Shown: positions 1 to 6,608 of the stretch, piece after piece
How positions within the stretch are numbered: position 1 is the first letter of the stretch
How the letters are laid out: each line of letters opens with the position of its first letter
Assembly: GCA_963169055.1 (NCBI GenBank)
Contig: CAUJFU010000093.1
Location: forward strand, 1 to 15,743
Direction of reading: 5' to 3'
DNA from: Myxococcota bacterium
GTDB taxonomy: Bacteria; Myxococcota_C; UBA6777
Length of the DNA: 15,743 bases
Translations under genes and position numbers: made by a program
The notes under the pieces: model-generated
What the model saw: only the letters and a program-made list of their open reading frames with translations
Database searches by the model: none
What the model was told of the DNA's origin: nothing

Positions 1-1176
1 GAACAGTGCGTGGCGGGAGTGTGTTCGTGTGCCTCAGGAGAAGGCCGATGTGCGGGGCGTTGTGTCGATCTGCGATCCTCGCGAGAACATTGTGGTGCGT
101 GCGGTGTGGCTTGTGCGGACGGTCAGTCCTGTGCGAGCGGAGTGTGCGTTGCGGCGTGTCCCGAAGCTACGCCGTTGTTGTGTTTGGGCGGATGTATCGA
201 CGTCACGCGAGATGCCCGTCACTGCGGGGGGTGTGGGAAGGCGTGTGCGTTGGATCAAGAATGTGTCGGGGGTCAGTGCCTTTGTGCAGAGGGATTGATG
301 CGTTGTGGGGATCGTTGTGTGGATGTGATGGCGAATGGTGCGCATTGTGGGGCGTGTGGGTTGGCTTGTGAGGGGGGGCAAGTTTGTTCGGCGGGGGCGT
401 GCGTGGCTTCGTGTCCTGCGGCGACAGCGACGGTTTGTTTGGGAGGTTGCGCGGATACGCAAAACAATCAGCTACATTGTGGGGGATGTGGGAAAGCGTG
501 TCCGAGGGGGCAGTATTGCGAAAAGGGATCGTGTCGTTGCCCCGAAGGGCAGGGCTTTTGCGATGGGGCGTGTGTGGATCTGAAGGCGGATCGGATGCAT
601 AGTGGGGGATGTGGGAAAGCTTGTGCAGGGGGGCAGCTTTGCGACGAGGGTATGTGCGTTGCGAATTGTGCAGCATCCAAAAAGGCGTGTTATGGGGGTT
701 GTGTGGACGTATCAAACAATCCGCGCCATTGTGGGGGATGTGGTGTGGTTTGTCGTGCAGGGACAGGCTGTGTCAATGGGCAATGCCAGTGTGCAGCAGG
801 TCGGGTGCGTTGTGGTCGGTCGTGTGTGGAAGTGTCGGCAGATCCGTTGAATTGTGGGCGTTGTGGTCTGGTTTGTGGGGGGGGCGAGCGTTGCGTGGAG
901 GGGCGTTGTGAAGTGGGTTGTAGCCCTTCGTATCCAGATCGCTGTGGGGATCGTTGTGTGGATCGCAAGCGCGATAACGCGCATTGTGGGGCGTGTGGCG
1001 TGGCCTGTCCACAAGGGCAGCTTTGTGTCGAAGGAAAGTGCGCGTTAAATTGCCCTGCTGGACAAAGCCCGTGTGATGCGATCTGTGCGGATCTACAAAC
1101 AGATACGCTGCATTGTGGTGTGTGTGGGAAGGCTTGTGCCTCGCACGAGCGCTGTGTTGCGGGGGTGTGTGCTTGC
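1..1176 (+). repeat. Array of nine-plus Stig1-like coding repeats
   Basis: Translated units of about 42 residues recur in tandem with aligned cysteines. Odd and even units differ: one type ends C-x-C, the other C-V-x-x-C, so the real period is a two-unit block of about 85 residues. The DNA is G/T-rich on the coding strand, because of TGT/TGC, GTG and GGG codons. Short stretches such as cattgtggggcgtgtgg recur exactly here and in the next gene. Confidence 0.85.
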
Positions 1177-1371
1177 GAAGAAGGCGTAGGGCGGGCTTGT
1201 TATACGGGGCCAGCAGGGACGGAAGGAAGAGGTGTCTGCAAAGGTGGTGTCTCGCATTGCAAACAAGGCCAGTGGTCGGCGTGTGTGGGCGAAGTATTGC
1301 CCTCTGCGGAGATTCCCCAAGATAGGCTAGACAACGATTGCAACGGCCAAGTCGACGAGGTCGTGCCATAA
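1..1371 (+). CDS. Stig1-like Cys-rich repeat protein, 5' partial
   Basis: The reading frame is already open at base 1 and its first residues (EQCVAGVCSC) are the tail of a repeat, so the true start and any signal peptide lie outside the window; the GTG at 10 is not a start. The 456 visible residues hold nine complete units of about 42 residues following C-x(2-3)-C-(V/I/A)-(D/E)-x(6)-(H/N)-C-G-x-C-G-x-x-C-x(3)-x-x-C-x(4)-C, like Stig1 (stigma-specific protein) repeats found in myxobacterial surface proteins. After the array comes a Cys/Trp block (ACYTGP...C...C...QWSACVG) and an acidic DNDCNGQVDE loop of the MopE / putative metal-binding type, which could bind Ca2+. The gene stops a few residues later and has no NHL domain, unlike its downstream paralogue. 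It is probably secreted and disulfide-rich, but the role is unknown. Unit 5 has lost one core Cys (AGT at 601-603). Confidence 0.85.
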   Translation, partial: EQCVAGVCSCASGEGRCAGRCVDLRSSREHCGACGVACADGQSCASGVCVAACPEATPLLCLGGCIDVTRDARHCGGCGKACALDQECVGGQCLCAEGLMRCGDRCVDVMANGAHCGACGLACEGGQVCSAGACVASCPAATATVCLGGCADTQNNQLHCGGCGKACPRGQYCEKGSCRCPEGQGFCDGACVDLKADRMHSGGCGKACAGGQLCDEGMCVANCAASKKACYGGCVDVSNNPRHCGGCGVVCRAGTGCVNGQCQCAAGRVRCGRSCVEVSADPLNCGRCGLVCGGGERCVEGRCEVGCSPSYPDRCGDRCVDRKRDNAHCGACGVACPQGQLCVEGKCALNCPAGQSPCDAICADLQTDTLHCGVCGKACASHERCVAGVCACEEGVGRACYTGPAGTEGRGVCKGGVSHCKQGQWSACVGEVLPSAEIPQDRLDNDCNGQVDEVVP

Positions 1372-1373
1372 GT

Positions 1374-1382
1374 AGGGGGGAG
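1374..1382 (+). promoter_or_regulatory. Strong ribosome binding site ahead of ATG 1388
   Basis: AGGGGGGAG lies 5 nt before ATG 1388, directly after the stop of the upstream gene. It is the best-looking ribosome binding site for the large downstream protein. It favours 1388 as the start even though the signal peptide by itself suggests 1541. Confidence 0.6.
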
Positions 1383-1387
1383 TCGTG

Positions 1388-4300
1388 ATGAATCAGATAT
1401 TCCGAAAGATTCGAGTGTTTGGGATGATCGGGATGCGAGCGTTTGGGATGATCGGGATGCGAGCCGATGGTGGCGAAAGCGTGTGGAGCGAGATTTCGTG
1501 TCGATCCATCGCCAAAAGACAGCAGGCAAAGGGTCAAAGAATGCAGCAGCGAATCGGTGTATGGGGCTTTTGGCGTGGCGTGGTGTTGTTGTTGTGGGGG
1601 ATGTGGGGGGTGGCATGCCAATCTCCCCAGCCATCCTTGTTGTGTGAGACGGGAAAAGCCCGTTGTGGCGAGGCGTGTGTGGACGTCACCCAAGATCCGA
1701 AGCATTGCGGAGCGTGTGGGGCGATGTGCCGTTCAGAGGAGCGATGTGACAAGGGCTTGTGTGTGTTGCGTTGCGCTGTTGGGACGCAAGATTGCGCAGG
1801 GGCTTGTGTGGATATCTTGGCGAGCGACAAGCATTGCGGGGCGTGCGCAAAAGCCTGTGCAACGGGCGAGCGTTGTTTCTTGGGTCGGTGTGTTTCAGCA
1901 TGTCCGCCGAATCTGCCTGATCTTTGTGAGGGGACGTGCGTGGATAAACGCTCGGATCGCAAGCATTGTGGGGCGTGTGGTGAGATCTGTGCGGTGGGTC
2001 GGGTCTGTCAAGAAGGCGGATGCCGCTGTCCTATCGGTCAATTCTTGTGTGGGAGTACTTGTGTCGATCCGATGACCAGCGCGCAACACTGTGGAGATTG
2101 CAAGCGTCCTTGTGCAGAGGGCCAGATCTGCGCGAGCGGAACGTGCGTCCCATCGTGTCCATCGGCAACACCGACGACGTGCTTTGGAGGATGTGTCGAT
2201 ACACAAAGCCAGCGCTTGCATTGTGGGGGGTGCGGTCGCGCTTGTTTGGCAGGACAAAGCTGCTCTGCGGGGAAGTGTTTGTGCGCCGAAGATCTCGCGG
2301 AGTGCGGAGATCGCTGTGTCGATTTGGGCTCGGATTATGCGCATTGTGGGGCGTGTGGGGCGGCTTGTGCGGGAGGCCAGCTTTGTGCTTTCGGCGGTTG
2401 TGTGACGTCATGTCCTGCGGCAACACCGACGGCTTGTTTCGGTGGATGCGTCGATACACAAAGCAATCGATTGCATTGCGGAGCCTGCGGTACGGCCTGC
2501 GGAGCGGGGCAATCTTGCATCCAAGGCAAGTGCGTGTGTCCCCCCAATCAAAAGCTCTGTGATGGTGTTTGCGTCGATCCTCGCGCCAACTTCCAACATT
2601 GCGGAACGTGTATGCAGATCTGCGCGATGGGTGAGGTGTGTGGCGACGCGAAGTGCCAGATCCAATGCCCCGCTGCGACCGCGACGATCTGCTTTGGGGG
2701 CTGTGTCGATCTGCAAAGTGATACGTTGCATTGTGGCGGATGCGGCAAGCGTTGCGGCTTTGGAACGGCTTGTGAAAAAGGCCAGTGCGTTTGTGCTGTG
2801 GGGTTTGCGTTGTGCGGAGGTCGTTGTCAAGACCTTCAAAACGCACGTGCGCATTGTGGGGCGTGTGGCAAGGCATGCGGGCCAACGGAATCTTGTGTCA
2901 AGGGTGTGTGTGAGCCTGTGTGCTTGCGTGAAGCCCCGACGCGCTGTGGTGCGTTGTGCGTCGACACCAAGCAAGACGCCCGTCATTGCGGAAGTTGTGA
3001 CAAAGCCTGTGCGCAAGGTGAGCGTTGTCGCGATGGTCAGTGTGTTCCCGAATGCCCTGTCGGGCAGACACTTTGCGCGGGACAATGTTTTGATCTGCAA
3101 CGTTCTTTGCAGCATTGTGGGACGTGCGGAAATGCTTGTTCGGCAGGAGCGGTGTGTAAGGCGGGTCGGTGCAATTGTGTGGATGGGGCTGTGCGCTCTT
3201 GCTACGATGCGCCTGCGGCCACCAAGGGGATCGGGCCTTGTGCCGCTGGCGAACAACGCTGCGCAGCGGGTGTTTGGGGGCCTTGCACAGGGCAGATCTT
3301 ACCGAGCCTCGAAATCAAGGATGGTGTGGACAATGATTGCGATGGAATGGTCGATGAATCCGTACAAGTCCAACTCTTTGCGGGGAATTCGCTGTTGAGA
3401 AATGGTGGATTGTTGGAGGCGCGCTTTCATCAACCTGCGCAGATCGTCTCGGATAGTGCGGGAAATCTGTATCTTGCAGATACCGCCAACCACATGATCC
3501 GAAAGATCGATCCACAAGGCAACGTGACGACCTTCGCAGGGACGGGCGTTCCGGCATTCAAAGACGGGACGGCTCTTCAAGCCACCTTCCAACAGCCAGA
3601 AGATCTGGCCTTTGACAGCAAAGGAAACTTGTTCATCGCAGACACAGGCAACCACGCCATCCGCATGATCGATTTACAAGGCAACGTCAAGACGATCGCA
3701 GGGGCCGGAAAGTCGGGCTTTCAAGACGGAGTGGGTGGACAAGCGCTGTTCTTTTCTCCGCGTGGGATCGCTTTCGATAAAAATGGGACGCTTTTTGTTG
3801 CAGATACGGGCAACCACGCGATCCGCAAAGTCGATCCACAAGGCCAAGTCAGCCTGATCGCGGGAAATGGCACCGCCGGGTTCAAGGACGATACGGGCAA
3901 GATGGCTCAATTTGACGAACCCACCGATCTAGTCATCGACTCCACAAACAACTTGTACGTCGCGGATTCGCAGAATCATCGCATCCGAAAGGTCGATGGC
4001 AAGGGCGTAGTCACCACTTTTGCAGGAGCGGGCCTTGCAGACTTTCTGGATGGAAAAGCTCAACAAGCGCGTTTTAAGGCCCCACGTGGTCTGCTCTTCG
4101 ACGGGTCTGGGAACTTGTACGTTGCCGACGCCTTCAACCATCGTATCCGCAAGATCGACGCACAAGGCAACGTCTCCACCGTCGCAGGGACGGGAAATGC
4201 AGGGTTTAAGGACGACACAGGCTTGAATGCGCAGCTCTATCGGCCTTCTGGACTGGCGTTGGATAACAAAGGCGACTTGATGATCGTCGACACAGAAAAC

Positions 4301-5302
4301 AAGCGTGTTCGCAAACTGTCCCTGATTACGGGGACTGTCACCACATTGACGGGCGATGATCCGCGTGGTTTTGTCGATGGCTCCGTCGGGCAAGCCAAGT
4401 TCAACCGCGTTTCCGCTGTCACCACCGATCTCACCAACGGGGATGTGTTTGTGGCCGACAGCGAGAATCATCGCATCCGAAAGGTCGATCTCAAGGGCCT
4501 CACCACCACGCTGTCTGGAACGGGCCAAGCGGGTTATTTGGATGGTGATGCTGCTACGGCTCGCTTTCAATCGCCCCGAGGATTGGTGTTTTCGCACTCT
4601 TCACGGATGCTTTATGTTGCCGACACGCGAAACCATCGCATCCGCGTGGTCGATCTCCAAGGAAAGGTGACAACCCTCGCAGGGGACGGAACTGCGGGCT
4701 TGCGTGATGGTGCAGCGATGCAAGCCAACTTTCGCGAACCTCAAGGTCTTGCCCTCGATGAAGTCGCCAACCTCTTGTACGTCGCAGATACAGGCAACCA
4801 TGTGATCCGCTTAATTGATCTCGCGGCAGGGCAAGTCAAAACCTACGCAGGGGACGGTACTTTGGGCTTTGTCGACGCAGACGCAACCAAGGCGCGTTTT
4901 GCCGCCCCCCAAGGCATCGCATGGCAACAAGGGGTGGGGTTGCTTGTGGCGGATACGCAGAATGTGCGGATTCGACTGGTGGATACCAAGCAACAAGTCC
5001 GAACCGTCGCAGGAGCCGGCAAAGTCGCACGCACAGACGGCGAGGCGTTGCGAGCCAACTTTCTCGAACCGATCGGCTTGTTGGTGGGGCGCGACAAACG
5101 CTTGTATATCACCGATCAAACAAGCATCCGATGGTTGGAAAAGGGGCGCGTTCAAACCTTTGTGGGAGCGAGCTATGCGAGCTATCTCGACGGCGATATC
5201 TCTGTGGCTTCGTTTGGACAGATCTTTGGTCTGGTGCAACGCTACGACGGGGCCTTGGTTGCGGCAGATCAGGGATACCACCATCTGCGTTTGATTCAGT
5301 GA
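1388..5302 (+). CDS. Secreted/lipoprotein-like protein with 12 Stig1-like units and 12 NHL blades
   Basis: 1304 residues counted from ATG 1388. A hydrophobic signal (GVVLLLWGMWGVAC) ends at Cys77, a weak lipobox. Residues 86-597 are twelve Stig1-like Cys units. A CYDAP...C...VWGPCTG block follows, then the acidic DNDCDGMVDE loop (a DxDxDG pattern, possibly Ca-binding). Residues 663-1304 are twelve NHL-type repeats of about 54 residues with the signature AGxGxxGFxDG...A.F..P.G(L/I)..D..GNLYVADT.NH.IRK(I/V)D..G.V.T. Twelve blades would make two six-bladed propellers. NHL propellers usually bind protein or other ligands; no catalytic residues are evident. The start is uncertain: 1388 has a strong ribosome binding site and 51 stop-free codons follow it, while ATG 1541 would put the Cys at residue 26, an ideal signal-peptide length, but has only a weak AAAGGG upstream. 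It is the paralogue of the gene before it, 169 nt away if 1541 is used. Confidence 0.88.
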   Translation: MNQIFRKIRVFGMIGMRAFGMIGMRADGGESVWSEISCRSIAKRQQAKGQRMQQRIGVWGFWRGVVLLLWGMWGVACQSPQPSLLCETGKARCGEACVDVTQDPKHCGACGAMCRSEERCDKGLCVLRCAVGTQDCAGACVDILASDKHCGACAKACATGERCFLGRCVSACPPNLPDLCEGTCVDKRSDRKHCGACGEICAVGRVCQEGGCRCPIGQFLCGSTCVDPMTSAQHCGDCKRPCAEGQICASGTCVPSCPSATPTTCFGGCVDTQSQRLHCGGCGRACLAGQSCSAGKCLCAEDLAECGDRCVDLGSDYAHCGACGAACAGGQLCAFGGCVTSCPAATPTACFGGCVDTQSNRLHCGACGTACGAGQSCIQGKCVCPPNQKLCDGVCVDPRANFQHCGTCMQICAMGEVCGDAKCQIQCPAATATICFGGCVDLQSDTLHCGGCGKRCGFGTACEKGQCVCAVGFALCGGRCQDLQNARAHCGACGKACGPTESCVKGVCEPVCLREAPTRCGALCVDTKQDARHCGSCDKACAQGERCRDGQCVPECPVGQTLCAGQCFDLQRSLQHCGTCGNACSAGAVCKAGRCNCVDGAVRSCYDAPAATKGIGPCAAGEQRCAAGVWGPCTGQILPSLEIKDGVDNDCDGMVDESVQVQLFAGNSLLRNGGLLEARFHQPAQIVSDSAGNLYLADTANHMIRKIDPQGNVTTFAGTGVPAFKDGTALQATFQQPEDLAFDSKGNLFIADTGNHAIRMIDLQGNVKTIAGAGKSGFQDGVGGQALFFSPRGIAFDKNGTLFVADTGNHAIRKVDPQGQVSLIAGNGTAGFKDDTGKMAQFDEPTDLVIDSTNNLYVADSQNHRIRKVDGKGVVTTFAGAGLADFLDGKAQQARFKAPRGLLFDGSGNLYVADAFNHRIRKIDAQGNVSTVAGTGNAGFKDDTGLNAQLYRPSGLALDNKGDLMIVDTENKRVRKLSLITGTVTTLTGDDPRGFVDGSVGQAKFNRVSAVTTDLTNGDVFVADSENHRIRKVDLKGLTTTLSGTGQAGYLDGDAATARFQSPRGLVFSHSSRMLYVADTRNHRIRVVDLQGKVTTLAGDGTAGLRDGAAMQANFREPQGLALDEVANLLYVADTGNHVIRLIDLAAGQVKTYAGDGTLGFVDADATKARFAAPQGIAWQQGVGLLVADTQNVRIRLVDTKQQVRTVAGAGKVARTDGEALRANFLEPIGLLVGRDKRLYITDQTSIRWLEKGRVQTFVGASYASYLDGDISVASFGQIFGLVQRYDGALVAADQGYHHLRLIQ
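1417..1464 (+). repeat. Perfect 24-bp tandem duplication
   Basis: Bases 1417-1440 are repeated exactly at 1441-1464; the unit starts gtttgggatgatcgggatgc. If the long start at 1388 is used, the duplication is in frame and encodes FGMIGMRA twice. If 1541 is the start, it lies in the leader. Confidence 0.95.
1643..3178 (+). repeat. Array of twelve Stig1-like coding repeats
   Basis: Twelve translated units with aligned Cys. Core motif C-x-x-x-C-V-D-x(6)-H-C-G-x-C-x-x-x-C-x(4)-x-C-x(4)-C. From the third unit on, C-x-C and C-x-x-x-C endings mostly alternate. Units 5, 7 and 9, with (P/T)(S/A)AT...CFGGCVD, are much more alike than their neighbours, pointing to expansion by two-unit blocks. Confidence 0.85.
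3374..5302 (+). repeat. Twelve NHL-type beta-propeller repeats (coding)
   Basis: Twelve translated units of 47-56 residues, each beginning (L/F/I/V)xG(x)G and containing a Y/F-V-A-D-T-x-N-H-x-I-R-like strand. Units 1-10 are well conserved. Unit 11 keeps a shortened form (YITDQTSIRWL). Unit 12 ends at the stop (ADQGYHHLRLIQ), so the protein has no tail after the propeller. Confidence 0.85.
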
Positions 5303-5368
5303 TACGATATCCGAGTGGTTGTTCTGTTCGTTGGAGGGAGAGCGGGAGGTTGTGGGCGGTGGAGAGGT

Positions 5369-6448
5369 TTAGGGGGTGGCTTGGCGGAGGGTACCGTTTT
5401 CGAGGTCGCGGATGGGGGTGCCGTCGGCGGTGTTGCTGAATTGGATGCCACCGCCACGTTCAGCGGCAGCGGTGAGGCTTGGGGACATCTCAAAGCCCCA
5501 TGCTTTGATCAGGGCGATGGGATCGATGAATTGCTGTTCGCCTTGGGCTGCGAGTCGACTCAGGCGGCCTGACATCTCGACGTTTTGGACGACACCGCCG
5601 CGAACATCGAGGTGGCCCATGTAGAGGACGCGCTTTCCGCGTGCGAGGGCGGGGTTGGTGAGGATCACGCGACCCTCTTCGTCTCGGCGGGCCGCAGGGA
5701 GGGCGTGGATCGAACCATCCGAAAGGATCGCAAAGTTGTTGGCCCACTTTTGCCCCGAGCTGCCGCGTGCGTAGATATCTTCGTGCATTCCTTCGTCGTA
5801 GTGTGCTGCGATATCACCTGTACCCCCCGCACGACGGTCATAATCGATGCGAGTCATGCGCTGTCCACCCGGGCCCAGTTCGCTGCGAGGTGTGATCACG
5901 TTGTATTCGCTTGGATCGTTTTTGTCGTCTTGGAGGGCTTTGGGCGTGATCTCGGTGTAGTCGAAGCTCATATTGCCCGAAGGTTTGGACATGGAGGGAT
6001 AATCGCTGTAGACGCCTTTGACTTCGCCGCTGCTGCTGCGTTTGGTATCGTTGACATCGAAGGGTTCGAGTCCGCTGGCGTAGGCTTTGGAGAGAAGTTC
6101 TTTGACGGCTGCGGGGATCGGGGTTCCACCGAAGCTGGTGTCGCGGATGGTCTTGGCTTCTTCGAGAGATTCGGGTCGGATCAACTCGCCTGCGAGCATC
6201 GGAAAGCGGACGCCTGCTTGTTGGGCTTCGTTGAAGGCTTCGATGGTGGTGCGATAGCCCGAGCGGTCAAAGCTGTTGCCTTGAACGTTGATGTTGTTGG
6301 CTTGCAAGACGGCATCGCGGATCGCGTTCATCTCGCCGGCATCGACGGACTTTCCAGCCGAGGTCACAGCTTTTTGGATATCTTGGGCGTCGAGCATCCC
6401 ATCGCGGGTAAGCTGGCGCAGGGTGTCTTTGACTTGGCGAACGGACAT
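5369..6448 (-). CDS. Uncharacterised 359-aa protein, shared N-terminal helical module
   Basis: No signal peptide or membrane segment. ATG 6448 was chosen because AGGAG sits 6 nt upstream; the frame stays open for 42 more codons upstream, but those look non-coding. Residues 1-49 (MSVRQVKDTLRQL...) form a predicted helical module that aligns without gaps to the start of the YjiK-like protein at 9433-10431. Residues 50-235 are polar with no recognised fold. Residues 238-298 (NNFAILSDGSIHAL ... GKRVLYMGHLDVRGGVV ... SGRL) have the strand pattern of a domain I associate with effectors and toxins, which usually ends in SGHYxP; here the motif is SGRL. A conserved-looking stretch FIDPIALIKAWGF follows at 307-319. 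The link to that domain is tentative and function is unknown. It is last of four minus-strand genes and converges on the NHL protein gene 66 nt away. Confidence 0.75.
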   Translation of the reverse strand: MSVRQVKDTLRQLTRDGMLDAQDIQKAVTSAGKSVDAGEMNAIRDAVLQANNINVQGNSFDRSGYRTTIEAFNEAQQAGVRFPMLAGELIRPESLEEAKTIRDTSFGGTPIPAAVKELLSKAYASGLEPFDVNDTKRSSSGEVKGVYSDYPSMSKPSGNMSFDYTEITPKALQDDKNDPSEYNVITPRSELGPGGQRMTRIDYDRRAGGTGDIAAHYDEGMHEDIYARGSSGQKWANNFAILSDGSIHALPAARRDEEGRVILTNPALARGKRVLYMGHLDVRGGVVQNVEMSGRLSRLAAQGEQQFIDPIALIKAWGFEMSPSLTAAAERGGGIQFSNTADGTPIRDLENGTLRQATP

Positions 6449-6454
6449 CTTTGA

Positions 6455-6459
6455 CTCCT
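6455..6459 (-). promoter_or_regulatory. Ribosome binding site fixing the start at 6448
   Basis: On the minus strand AGGAG is followed by a 6-nt spacer and ATG. No comparable site serves the upstream in-frame starts at about 6574 or 6559. Confidence 0.65.
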
Positions 6460-6531
6460 GTAGGTGTCGTACGAGATCTGAGAGAATGTGCTCTAAGGGT
6501 AGGTGCGATCCGCTGTAGACGCCCTGTTGTT

Positions 6532-6553
6532 GGGCAGCCACACCTTGCTGCCC
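6532..6553 (-). other. Inverted repeat in the gap upstream of the 359-aa gene
   Basis: GGGCAGC at 6532-6538 pairs perfectly with GCTGCCC at 6547-6553 around an 8-nt loop, in the 160-nt gap between two co-directional genes. No T-run follows on the minus strand, so it is not a classical intrinsic terminator. It could be an operator, an RNA-stabilising hairpin or chance. Confidence 0.4.
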
Positions 6554-6608
6554 CACCATGTTTCGATCGCACACCTTGTGGATTTCGTGTCACTTGTTGG
6601 TTTGGTGG

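Noticed and set aside
773-1705. 310-codon minus-strand open frame across two plus-strand genes
   Set aside because: Its His/Pro/Thr-rich product is the expected antisense of TGT/GTG/GGG-rich Cys repeats, and it crosses the gap between two real genes.
1-3178. Regularly spaced similar DNA resembling a CRISPR or satellite array
   Set aside because: The periodicity is about 126 nt, in frame, and explained by the translated Stig1-like units; there are no short constant repeats with unique spacers.
5303-5368. Terminator between the convergent NHL and 359-aa genes
   Set aside because: I could not find a stem-loop with a T-run in these 66 bases.
5585-6454. 289-codon plus-strand open frame
   Set aside because: Antisense to the 359-aa gene, with low-complexity Val/Phe/Gly composition typical of shadow frames.
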